From contig CACHMU010000002.1 in NCBI GenBank assembly GCA_902581045.1, positions 1-64,000 of the forward strand: 64,000 nucleotides of DNA, read 5' to 3'. The DNA comes from an uncultured Fidelibacterota bacterium (lineage in GTDB: Bacteria > Fidelibacterota > Marinisomatia > Marinisomatales > TCS55). The translations under genes and the position numbers were made by a program. Position 1 is the first letter of the stretch. Every line of letters starts with the position of its first letter. Shown here in pieces: positions 31,644 to 42,260 of this stretch. A model generated the notes under the pieces. That model saw nothing but the letters and a program-made list of their open reading frames with translations, was not told the origin of the DNA and made no database searches.

Positions 31644-32492
31644 TTATTTTTTTGAATTTAAAGAAATTATAAAACCATTGTAATTATTATCAGGAAGTTC
31701 AGTTGGAAGCTTATAATCAAAGTTTGTCAAAATAGAATATATTGAAGGATCACCATTTTTAACTTTCTCCAAAGTATTTAATTTCCATTCATGCTTGATT
31801 TCTTCAAATCTTCCTGGATATGCTTGTGCTCCTAAAATACTCGTTAGCGACCAATAAGTGTATTCAGTAATCATACAACTATAATCACAGGTTTTATCAT
31901 CATAAGAGTACCATGCACCTGTTGGATATTTTGAAGGAACAGTTATAAAATAACCGCCTCTTGCATTATCCATAGCTTTCGCAACTTCCGATCCTTTACT
32001 TTCTCCAAATATTTTTGGATATACTTTTGCATATCCCTCATGTGTTATCAAATGGAGTACTTCTTCTAATGAAGCATCAAAACGAAAATTATTAGTATTT
32101 TTATTAAAAGAAGGTATTGTTTCATCATCCCAAAGACCTTGAATATGCCCATGATCAGGTATTTTATAATTAGAAGTTTCTGCTTCTAATTCAGTTTCAA
32201 ACATAATTAACGTAGCATTTACGGATGTTAACTTATCAACTACAGCCTGATTATCAACTTTTCCATCTTCATTGTTATCTAAATACTGAGCCATAATTTT
32301 TGCTGCATGAATTATTTTCTCATCTTTCACTTTTTCGGAAGCTAAAATAGTTATTCCAAAAATATTTATTTTCTTTGGAAAATCTTTTAAATCATCTGAG
32401 CTTTGTTTTTCTTTACATCCTGATACACTAAAGAAAAATAATAGCAATAAAAAAAGTGATTTAGATAAATATTTTTTAAACAAAATTGACAT
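31644..32492 (-). CDS. Lipoprotein with EF-hand-like loop and His-rich putative metal site, unknown function
   Basis: Lipobox FFSVSGC; DNNEDGKVDNQAV; EEVLHLITHEGYAKVYP. Confidence 0.6.
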   Translation of the reverse strand: MSILFKKYLSKSLFLLLLFFFSVSGCKEKQSSDDLKDFPKKINIFGITILASEKVKDEKIIHAAKIMAQYLDNNEDGKVDNQAVVDKLTSVNATLIMFETELEAETSNYKIPDHGHIQGLWDDETIPSFNKNTNNFRFDASLEEVLHLITHEGYAKVYPKIFGESKGSEVAKAMDNARGGYFITVPSKYPTGAWYSYDDKTCDYSCMITEYTYWSLTSILGAQAYPGRFEEIKHEWKLNTLEKVKNGDPSIYSILTNFDYKLPTELPDNNYNGFIISLNSKK

Positions 32493-32583
32493 AATATAGA
32501 TTGAATAAATAAATAATTATACAAAAGTAAATTTTCAAATTTTTTTATCCTAAACAAAGTTGAAAAACTTTATAATTCAAAAA

Positions 32584-32615
32584 AAAACCCACTATTATAT
32601 AAAATAGCGGGTTTT
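32584..32615 (-). terminator. Predicted terminator after groEL
   Basis: aaaacccactatt-atataa-aatagcgggtttt hairpin with one internal mismatch and a T-rich 3' side on the minus strand. Confidence 0.7.
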
Positions 32616-32646
32616 CTTATAAGCTAATAAAAAAGCTAACGTATGA

Positions 32647-34287
<1,641 letters not shown>

Positions 34288-34294
34288 TTACTCC

Positions 34295-34585
34295 TTAAAG
34301 CACGGCGAGAATATCACTCTCGCGCATAATTAAATATTCGGTTCCTTCAAATGAGAATTCGGTACCACTATATTTTCCATAAAGTATTCTATCCCCTTTT
34401 TTAACTTCCATTGCTACAGTTTTACCTGAATCTGAAACTTTACCTGGACCAGCAGCAACAATAGTACCTTGTTGCGGTTTCTCCTGAGCAGTATCTGGCA
34501 AAATGATGCCTCCTGAGGACACATCTTCAGCCGGAGCAGGCTCTACAACAACACGATCTGACAAAGGTTTTACTTTAAGTGCCAT
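34295..34585 (-). CDS. groS: Co-chaperonin GroES
   Basis: [42 protein letters not shown]. Confidence 0.98.
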   Translation of the reverse strand: MALKVKPLSDRVVVEPAPAEDVSSGGIILPDTAQEKPQQGTIVAAGPGKVSDSGKTVAMEVKKGDRILYGKYSGTEFSFEGTEYLIMRESDILAVL

Positions 34586-34690
34586 TTTGTATTCTCCTGT
34601 TTTAATTTATCTTTAGTTTTTATAATTAAATTCTAATTTGCAATATGCAGCGCGGAATTTAGATGCAAAGACTTGCAAATTCAATGATTT

Positions 34691-34717
34691 TTAGCAGTCT
34701 TTGAATAAGAGTGCTAA
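34691..34717 (-). promoter_or_regulatory. CIRCE element (HrcA operator) upstream of groES-groEL
   Basis: TTAGCAGTC-TTTGAATAA-GAGTGCTAA; matches the consensus TTAGCACTC-N9-GAGTGCTAA with one mismatch and the exact 9-nt spacer. Confidence 0.92.
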
Positions 34718-34741
34718 GTATGGTTTTATATAATATTCTTA

Positions 34742-35179
34742 TTATTCGCCAGTACTTCCAAACCCTCCCTCTCCTCTAGTGCTTTCAGAAAGCTTATCAA
34801 CGAGTTTGAAATGAATAGGTGAACCGTCCATAGCTACTAATTGAAACAGTCTTTGTCCAGGGCTGACAGTATAAGATTGTTTTTTAATATTATCAACAAC
34901 GGCCATTATTTCACCTCGATATCCACCATCAATAAGTCCAATAGAATTACACAATCTTAAAGGTGTTTTTGCAATACTAGATCTTGGCATAAGAAGATAA
35001 GGACGTCCATCATCTGTTTCGCAGGCTATCTGCAGGTGGATAAATGTTGTTTCATCAGGCTCAATAGTTTGTTTATCAATAACATATAGATCAAGCCCAG
35101 CATCACCATCATGAAAATGTCCGTGATCTTGATATATTTTTTTTACCTCACTATTAAAAGGTCTGATATTTAAATTCAT
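34742..35179 (-). CDS. dut: dUTP diphosphatase
   Basis: GDAGLDLYVID, RSSIA, GLIDGGYRGEI, STRGEGGFGSTG motifs. Confidence 0.95.
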   Translation of the reverse strand: MNLNIRPFNSEVKKIYQDHGHFHDGDAGLDLYVIDKQTIEPDETTFIHLQIACETDDGRPYLLMPRSSIAKTPLRLCNSIGLIDGGYRGEIMAVVDNIKKQSYTVSPGQRLFQLVAMDGSPIHFKLVDKLSESTRGEGGFGSTGE

Positions 35180-35233
35180 TTACAATTGGTCTCTTTTATT
35201 TATTATAGTCTCTAATTTATTTATAATCATTTA

Positions 35234-35599
35234 TTATAACGCACGCATCTTTATTATAAATAGTACCCATCCAGCAATAAAAGATAAACCGCCAATTGGA
35301 GTTATGGCCCCAAGCCAACGATAGCCAGTTAGTACTAACGAATAAAGACTACCTGAGAAGACAAAAATACCTAAAACCAACAAAATCGCAGGTAAGCGAA
35401 TTAAATTTTCATCATAATTAAGACCTACTACACCTAAAATAATAATTGCTAAAGCATGATACATATGATAGCGGACTCCCGTTTCAAATATCGCAAGATC
35501 TTCAGGAGGCAGTTTACTTTTTAGAATATGTGCTCCAAAGGCACCAAGTATCACTGCTATTATTGCTAAAAAGGCTCCGATTATAATCCAATTTTTCAC
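35234..35599 (-). CDS. DUF423 family membrane protein
   Basis: AVILGAFGAHILK, GVRYHMYHALAIIILG, ITPIGGLSFIAGW. Confidence 0.9.
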   Translation of the reverse strand: MKNWIIIGAFLAIIAVILGAFGAHILKSKLPPEDLAIFETGVRYHMYHALAIIILGVVGLNYDENLIRLPAILLVLGIFVFSGSLYSLVLTGYRWLGAITPIGGLSFIAGWVLFIIKMRAL

Positions 35600-35601
35600 A
35601 A

Positions 35602-36642
35602 CTAATCATTCTTATTTATTATTGTACGAATTGGGAATGGGATTTCAATTTTTTCACTTATATAACGCTTATGTAATCTCCGAATAAATTCATCAATAAT
35701 CGGATGTTGATCTCCATACTTTTCACCGCTAAAATATACTTTTAAATCTATACTTGATGGCCCAAATTGAAAACAACGGACAACTGGAGAAGAATCTTTT
35801 TTTGCACCGTCAACATCTTTAATAACGCTATTAGCGACATCTTCAGTCACTGAAATAACATGATCCAAATCACTATCATAAGATATACCTACTGGAACTC
35901 GGATTGAAAAACTCGGATCACCTTTATCGTAATTCTTTACTATTGCTGCAGATATTTTTGCATTTGGAACAGTTACAACATTATTTGTTCGCTCCATGAG
36001 TGTAGTATGCCTCCAAGTGATATTCTGAATATATCCCATATAGCCAGTATCTAGCTCAACAAAATCACCAGGCTTTACTTTTTGAGAAAGCAAAATATGT
36101 AACCCCGCAAAAAAATCAGACAAAGTATCCTTTAAAGCAAGTGATACAGCTAAGCCTCCAACTCCTAAAGCAGTCAGTAATGGAGTAATAGATATACCTA
36201 ATGATTGTAATATCACCAAAACCCCTACTGATACAATTACTATTCTAGCTAAATTAACAAAAATTGTTGTAGAGGGAAGATTTGTGCCTTGTCTCTCTGC
36301 CCAAAAATTCAGCAATCCTACACCCACTTTTGAAGCAGCCAAAGTAACAGATAGAATTAAAATGGAAATAATAATCTTACTTACATACTCATGGTAAGAA
36401 TCAGTTAAAAATGGTAAATCACTTGAAGCTATATTTAATGCAACTAAAAAGAACCATAAAACTATGTGTGACTCAATGGCTTGAAAAATAACATCATCAC
36501 CTTTCCATTCAGTACTTTCAGTAAATTTTTTTAACCTTTGATGGATAAATCGCTTAAATATCCATCCCAGAACTATTCCAATTATTATTGCTGAAATAGG
36601 CATCAAATATGCATCAAAATAATCTATAATTAATTTTTCCAT
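35602..36642 (-). CDS. MscS family mechanosensitive ion channel
   Basis: TALGVGGLAVSLALKDTLSDFFAGLHILLSQKVKPGDFVEL; VTVPNAKISAAIVKNY. Confidence 0.93.
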   Translation of the reverse strand: MEKLIIDYFDAYLMPISAIIIGIVLGWIFKRFIHQRLKKFTESTEWKGDDVIFQAIESHIVLWFFLVALNIASSDLPFLTDSYHEYVSKIIISILILSVTLAASKVGVGLLNFWAERQGTNLPSTTIFVNLARIVIVSVGVLVILQSLGISITPLLTALGVGGLAVSLALKDTLSDFFAGLHILLSQKVKPGDFVELDTGYMGYIQNITWRHTTLMERTNNVVTVPNAKISAAIVKNYDKGDPSFSIRVPVGISYDSDLDHVISVTEDVANSVIKDVDGAKKDSSPVVRCFQFGPSSIDLKVYFSGEKYGDQHPIIDEFIRRLHKRYISEKIEIPFPIRTIINKND

Positions 36643-36669
36643 ATATAAAATTACATCGTTTATTGATTG

Positions 36670-38196
36670 TTATTCATTTGTTTCATATTCTATTTTATGA
36701 GAGACAATCATTCTTCCATTGTCATACAAATTTATTTTAGTTGGATTCCTCTGATCATCAAACCACCATTCAATGCCATGTTTTTTTGTCCCTTTATAGA
36801 TGCACTCGTATTTAATATTTCCTGAAATAAAATAGTCACTATCTGTTCGAGTCCCAGAGATAAATAATTCATTTGTTTCTTCAACACCGTTATAATTCCA
36901 CTTACGCTCATAAAGTGTCAAACCATCATCAATAGTCATTATCCGCTTGAACCGTTCATTGTCATGATACTCAAATCTCGCAATTTCATCTCCTTTCTTA
37001 TAATACGATTCACGCTTCAAAATGTTTGACAATGAATAAACTTGCATTAATCCATTTAATAAACCATCTTTGTATGTATATAAAGATGCTGGCGATCCAT
37101 TCGAATACCATCTTTTTATTTTACCATGTAACTGATCTGACAAGTATGAACCTATTTCTTCCATATTGCCACTTGGAGCCCAAATCTCATAATTACCCAT
37201 TTTTTCACCTGCACTATATGTAGTTTTTTCTTTTAATTGTCCAGAAACATAGTATATTGATTCCACGCCATCTAGTTTATCTAATCTAAAATTCGCAGAT
37301 CTTGTTATTTCACCATTATCGGAATATATCACCAAAGGTCCATTTAAATATCCGTTAGAAAATGTTTTAATTGAATCTATACTTGCATCCTCTGCCCACC
37401 ATTCCCATCTACCCTCGCGATTAGCATTAAGATATTTTCCAGCAATTGCCTGCTCACCATTTTGATGATAAACTTCATATAAACCATTACGGAGTCCTTT
37501 TGAAAAGGTTATTAATGAATCCAACTTTTTTCCTGATCTAAACCACTTCCATTCTCCACTCTGAAGATCGTCTTCAAAGGCGCCAGATAAAGTTAATTCA
37601 CCACTATTCCAAATTTTAAAATCTCCAGATTTTATACCTTGTTTATAATTAATCAATCTTGAATTTGATTTATCCTCTAATTTCCATATCCATTGTTCAT
37701 TAGGGATATCATCTAAATATGAGCCAGAAACTTTTAAAACACCTCCAGGATAATATTCGGTAAACTTTCCATTAAGTTTTCCATTAAGATATTTTTGTCG
37801 AATTATTAATTCTCCATTATTAAAAATTTTGCTCCATCCATTTAATAAATTTCTATCATAGGAATGAATAGAATCAATCATGCCACTAACATTTCTCCAT
37901 GTCCATTTCCCAATTTTTTCTCCGTAACTATATCTACCTTTAACGTTTATTTGTCCATTAAGGTGGTATTGAAAAAAATTACCATGCATTTTTTTATCAG
38001 CAAAAGTTACTTCAGATAAGATTTTGCCATCTTGATAATAATTAATTCTTTTAATGAGCTTAAAGGAGTCTCCCTCTTCTTTTATCACATCAACAGTCTT
38101 TTCCTGATTGTTAGGATAACGATCACTAACTCTAATAGTTGGCACGCATGATGATAATAACAAACCAAAATAGATTATATAATATCTATACATCAT
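36670..38196 (-). CDS. MORN-type (MORN_2/YwqK-like) repeat lipoprotein
   Basis: Lipobox LLLSSC; many repeats of the type xxGxW(E/K)WW...DSI..(F/Y)..G.(L/R)NG...(V/I)Y..NGE... Confidence 0.8.
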   Translation of the reverse strand: MMYRYYIIYFGLLLSSCVPTIRVSDRYPNNQEKTVDVIKEEGDSFKLIKRINYYQDGKILSEVTFADKKMHGNFFQYHLNGQINVKGRYSYGEKIGKWTWRNVSGMIDSIHSYDRNLLNGWSKIFNNGELIIRQKYLNGKLNGKFTEYYPGGVLKVSGSYLDDIPNEQWIWKLEDKSNSRLINYKQGIKSGDFKIWNSGELTLSGAFEDDLQSGEWKWFRSGKKLDSLITFSKGLRNGLYEVYHQNGEQAIAGKYLNANREGRWEWWAEDASIDSIKTFSNGYLNGPLVIYSDNGEITRSANFRLDKLDGVESIYYVSGQLKEKTTYSAGEKMGNYEIWAPSGNMEEIGSYLSDQLHGKIKRWYSNGSPASLYTYKDGLLNGLMQVYSLSNILKRESYYKKGDEIARFEYHDNERFKRIMTIDDGLTLYERKWNYNGVEETNELFISGTRTDSDYFISGNIKYECIYKGTKKHGIEWWFDDQRNPTKINLYDNGRMIVSHKIEYETNE

Positions 38197-38211
38197 CTAA
38201 AATTACTTATG

Positions 38212-38299
38212 ATAATAGGTTTATCAAAAATCTTGAAATGAAATCAAAGCTTATTGTGATATAATGTCCTAAATTTACTAGCTGTTTTAAACCTATTAT
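38212..38299. promoter_or_regulatory. 12-bp inverted pair TAAACCTATTAT in divergent promoter region
   Basis: ATAATAGGTTTA at 38212-38223 and TAAACCTATTAT at 38288-38299, each exactly 15 nt from the divergent start codons (38196 and 38315). Confidence 0.55.
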
Positions 38300-38314
38300 A
38301 TTTGGATTAATTAA

Positions 38315-39451
38315 ATGATTGCGGCCATTTTAAAAGAAACTATCGTAGGGGAAACCCGTGTTGCAGCTACTCCTAAAACCATTTTAGAATTAATTGATAG
38401 TGGTTTGACAGTCTATGTTGAATCCGGAGCCGGGAACGAGTCTTGTTTTTCAGATCAAGATTATATTGAAGCAGGCGCCCAAATTAAGGAAGATGCTAAA
38501 TCTACTCTTAATGAAGCTAATTTAATATTAAAAGTAGTTCCTCCAACCTTAGATGAAATAGAATTATTTCCTAATGATACTATATTTATTTCTTTCTTTC
38601 AAACAACAAATGAAACCAAAACAGTTATGAAATTGAGAGATAAAAATATAACGAGTTTCTCAATGCATTTGATTCCAAGGACAACTTTAGCGCAAAGTAT
38701 GGATGCTCTAAGCTCTCAAGCTAATATTGCAGGATATAAAGCTGTTCTTGTAGGAGCTTCACACTTATCGGTATATATGCCTTTACTAATGACAGCTGCC
38801 GGCACAATTGCTCCTGCTAAAGTCCTTATAATTGGTGCAGGCGTAGCTGGACTTCAAGCTATTGCAACTGCCAATCGTTTGGGTGCCCAAGTAGAAGCCT
38901 TTGACGTTAGGCCTGAAGTAAAAGAACAAGTTGAATCTTTGGGCGCAAAATTTGTGGAGGTTGAATCAGAAAATATCGAAGGTGTGGGTGAAGGTGGATA
39001 TGCTAAAGAGACTTCCGATGATTATAAAAAACAACAGGAATTAAAAATTAAAGAACGTGCAATGAAATCTGATTTAGTTATTACAACTGCACTAATTCCT
39101 GGCAAACCTGCCCCTACATTAATAAATAAAGATATAGTTGAAAATATGAAGATGGGATCAGTAATTGTAGATTTAGCTTCTGAGAATGGCGGAAACTGTG
39201 AATTAACGCAAAAGGATGAAATAATTACTCATAAAGGAGTCATTATTGATGGAACATCTAATTTCCCTGCTACTATGCAAACTCACGCATCTCAACTCTA
39301 TTCTAAAAATATATCTTCTTTTGTCAAACATATGCTTAAAGAAGGTGAGTTAAACTTGGATCTCAAAGATGAAATTATCGCTGGTGCAATGTTTACACAT
39401 AAAGGTGAAATTACTCACCAACCAACTAAAGAATTAATATCAAATACTTGA
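38315..39451 (+). CDS. pntA: NAD(P) transhydrogenase subunit alpha, NAD-binding part (PntAA)
   Basis: KETIVGETRVAATPKT, RTTLAQSMDALSSQANIAGYKAV, IIGAGVAGLQAIATANRLGAQVEAFDVRP. Confidence 0.96.
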   Translation: MIAAILKETIVGETRVAATPKTILELIDSGLTVYVESGAGNESCFSDQDYIEAGAQIKEDAKSTLNEANLILKVVPPTLDEIELFPNDTIFISFFQTTNETKTVMKLRDKNITSFSMHLIPRTTLAQSMDALSSQANIAGYKAVLVGASHLSVYMPLLMTAAGTIAPAKVLIIGAGVAGLQAIATANRLGAQVEAFDVRPEVKEQVESLGAKFVEVESENIEGVGEGGYAKETSDDYKKQQELKIKERAMKSDLVITTALIPGKPAPTLINKDIVENMKMGSVIVDLASENGGNCELTQKDEIITHKGVIIDGTSNFPATMQTHASQLYSKNISSFVKHMLKEGELNLDLKDEIIAGAMFTHKGEITHQPTKELISNT

Positions 39452-39461
39452 GGTATTATAT

Positions 39462-39734
39462 ATGGATATGATTAACATTTTTACTGTATTTATACTTGCT
39501 ATTTTTGTAGGTAATGAGATAATTACTAAAGTACCTCCAACATTGCATACACCTCTCATGTCAGGCTCAAATGCAATTTCTGGAATTGCAATAGTTGGTG
39601 CAATTATTGCAACTAAAATAGATGGTGGATTAGGAGCATGGTTAGGCTTGGTTGCTGTAATCTTTGCAACCATAAATTGTGTCGGTGGTTTTATGGTAAC
39701 AAATCGAATGCTAAAAATGTTTAAAAGGAAATAG
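39462..39734 (+). CDS. NAD(P) transhydrogenase subunit alpha part 2 (PntAB, TM)
   Basis: VGNEIITKVPPTLHTPLMSGSNAISGIAIVGAI. Confidence 0.95.
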   Translation: MDMINIFTVFILAIFVGNEIITKVPPTLHTPLMSGSNAISGIAIVGAIIATKIDGGLGAWLGLVAVIFATINCVGGFMVTNRMLKMFKRK

Positions 39735-39738
39735 ACTT

Positions 39739-41118
39739 TTGGAATATACAAACTTGGCATATGTCCTTGCTGCAGTGCTATTTATTATAGGAATTAAGAG
39801 ACTTAGCTCACCTAAAACAGCACAGAGTGGCAATACTATTGCATCAATTGGCATGCTCATAGCGATCATTGCAACTGTTCTATCATTTGAGTTATTAGAT
39901 TTTAAATTAATTGGAGTCGGAATAATCGTTGGAACCATTATTGGCTCAACTTTTGCTCTGAGGGTTCAAATGACTCAAATGCCACAAATGGTCGCCATAT
40001 TTAATGGGTTTGGTGGTGGTGCATCTGCTCTCGTAGCAGCTGCAGAATATTTCGGAAAGTACGATACTACTGAATTAGGTTCATTTATTTCTGGAACAAT
40101 AATTTTATCTGTTTTTATTGGAACACTAACTTTTTCAGGTAGTTTTATAGCTTTTGGCAAACTACAGGGGTTTGTGAGTGGAAAACCTATTGTTTTTAAA
40201 GGACAACAAATTATTAACGCTCTAATGGTAATTGGAATTTTGTTGTTGGGTAGCTTTATTATTTTTGGAGTTAACCAAGAGTTAAATCTTTTTTATGGTA
40301 TTGTTCTTTTGGCACTTCTATTAGGCATTACGCTTACGATCCCAATTGGTGGTGCAGATATGCCAGTTGTGATTTCTTTATTAAACTCATACTCAGGAAT
40401 TGCAGCATCAGCTACAGGATTTGTATTGATGAATAATGGTCTTATCATTTCCGGTGCATTAGTTGGAGCATCAGGTCTTATTTTAACTAATATTATGTGC
40501 AAGGGAATGAATCGATCTTTAGCCAATGTCATTTTTGGTGCAGTTGGATTAGATGAGCAAACTTCAAATGATGGTGGCGAGCAAATTAGCTTTAAATCAT
40601 CAACAACTGATGAAGCAGCGATGATTTTAGATGCAGCAGATAAAGTGATAATTGTACCTGGGTATGGTTTGGCTGTCGCTCAAGCTCAACATGCTGCTCG
40701 TGAAGTTGCAGATCAATTAGAAGCCATGGGAAAAACTGTTCTTTATGCAATTCATCCGGTAGCTGGACGAATGCCTGGCCATATGAATGTTTTACTTGCG
40801 GAAGCCAATGTACCTTATGACAAACTAAAAGATCTTGATGATATTAATCCTGAATTTGAAAACTGCGATGTCGCAATTGTGCTTGGTGCCAATGACGTAG
40901 TTAATCCAGCGGCTAGACATGAGACCTCAAGTCCTATATATGGAATGCCAATTCTAGATGTAGATAAATCTAGAACGGTTATAGTGAATAAAAGGACAAT
41001 GAACCCTGGTTTCGCAGGAATTCAAAACGAACTCTTTGGATTTGAAAATACAGTTATGGTATTTGGCGATGCAAAAGAGATGCTCACTAATCTTTTTAAA
41101 GATTTAAAAGAGCTGTAA
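39739..41118 (+). CDS. pntB: NAD(P) transhydrogenase subunit beta (TTG start)
   Basis: MTQMPQMVAIFNGFGGGASALVA, VPGYGLAVAQAQHAAREVAD, HPVAGRMPGHMNVLLAEANVPYD; starts with TTG at 39739. Confidence 0.96.
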   Translation: MEYTNLAYVLAAVLFIIGIKRLSSPKTAQSGNTIASIGMLIAIIATVLSFELLDFKLIGVGIIVGTIIGSTFALRVQMTQMPQMVAIFNGFGGGASALVAAAEYFGKYDTTELGSFISGTIILSVFIGTLTFSGSFIAFGKLQGFVSGKPIVFKGQQIINALMVIGILLLGSFIIFGVNQELNLFYGIVLLALLLGITLTIPIGGADMPVVISLLNSYSGIAASATGFVLMNNGLIISGALVGASGLILTNIMCKGMNRSLANVIFGAVGLDEQTSNDGGEQISFKSSTTDEAAMILDAADKVIIVPGYGLAVAQAQHAAREVADQLEAMGKTVLYAIHPVAGRMPGHMNVLLAEANVPYDKLKDLDDINPEFENCDVAIVLGANDVVNPAARHETSSPIYGMPILDVDKSRTVIVNKRTMNPGFAGIQNELFGFENTVMVFGDAKEMLTNLFKDLKEL

Positions 41119-41741
41119 TGCAAAACCACAACCATTCAATAAAAATAATAACTATTTTTCTGCTATTATTTACAGCAGTTATATGTCAGCAAAAAAGGAC
41201 TACAATTATGTCAAAAGAAGAATCTCAAGTAGCAATCTTAGGAGGTGGTTGTTTCTGGTGTGTGGAAGCTGTTTTTGAGCGAGTAGATGGAGTGATTGAT
41301 GTTATTTCAGGATATGCTGGAGGACACACTAAAAACCCTACTTATAAAGATGTGACTAGTGGCAATACAGGCCACGCTGAAGTGTGTGAAATAACCTTTG
41401 ATACAAAACTGATCTCTTACGATGAAATATTAGATGTTTTCTGGCAAGCTCATGATCCTACGACTTTAAATCGACAAGGAAATGATTATGGGACCCAATA
41501 TAGATCAGCTATTTACTATAAAAATGATTCACAAAAAAAATCAGTTGAAAAATCAATTTTAAAAGCTAAAAAAATGTTTGATGATCCTATAACTACGGAG
41601 ATTAAGAAATTAGATAAATTTTATAAGGCTGAGGTTTATCATCAGGATTATTTTGAAAATAATCCTAACGTTCCTTATTGTACATTCGTTATCGCTCCAA
41701 AACTAAATAAACTAAAGAAAAAAGGTACAATCTGGGATTAA
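41118..41741 (+). CDS. msrA: Peptide methionine sulfoxide reductase MsrA with N-terminal signal-like extension
   Basis: AILGGGCFWCVEAVFERVDGV...GYAGG; N-terminal hydrophobic IITIFLLLFTAVICQ precedes an internal Met (MSKEES). Confidence 0.94.
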   Translation: MQNHNHSIKIITIFLLLFTAVICQQKRTTIMSKEESQVAILGGGCFWCVEAVFERVDGVIDVISGYAGGHTKNPTYKDVTSGNTGHAEVCEITFDTKLISYDEILDVFWQAHDPTTLNRQGNDYGTQYRSAIYYKNDSQKKSVEKSILKAKKMFDDPITTEIKKLDKFYKAEVYHQDYFENNPNVPYCTFVIAPKLNKLKKKGTIWD

Positions 41742-41747
41742 TAATTA

Positions 41748-42260
41748 TTGAGCATTCTTGAAACTGATCGATTAATTCTATCTGAATTAAAAACCAAAGA
41801 TGCAAAGTTCATCCATAAGCTATATAATGATCAGGACTTTATAAATTATATTGGTGATAAGGGTATACACTCTGTTCAAGATGCTCTGAGTTTTATTAAT
41901 ACCGGTCCAAAACAAAGCTATAAGAATCATGGACATGGTTTATATCTCGTAAAATTAAAAGACGAAACATCCATTGGTGTCTGTGGATTACTTAAACGTG
42001 ATGATTTGGATCTTCCAGATATTGGTTTTGCGATACTTCCTGATTACAGAAGAATGGGATTTATTTACGAAGCATCTAAAGCAGTAATCGAAGATGCAAA
42101 GAATAGACTTCATCTTGATAGCCTTTTTGCCATTACTACTCCAGACAATAATGAATCAATAAATTTACTGAAAAAGCTTGGCTTTACATTAAAAGATATT
42201 ATTAAAAGAGATAAAAATAATGAACCAATTCAATTATATGCTATTTACCTAGACTCATAA
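41748..42260 (+). CDS. GNAT family N-acetyltransferase (TTG start)
   Basis: LETDRLILSEL, DIGFAILPDYRRMGFIYEASKAVIEDA, NNESINLLKKLGF. Confidence 0.88.
   Translation: MSILETDRLILSELKTKDAKFIHKLYNDQDFINYIGDKGIHSVQDALSFINTGPKQSYKNHGHGLYLVKLKDETSIGVCGLLKRDDLDLPDIGFAILPDYRRMGFIYEASKAVIEDAKNRLHLDSLFAITTPDNNESINLLKKLGFTLKDIIKRDKNNEPIQLYAIYLDS

Noticed and set aside
39440-39760. 106-aa minus-strand ORF antisense to pntAB
   Set aside because: Fully opposite clear transhydrogenase coding sequence; composition is what reverse translation of a TM gene gives.
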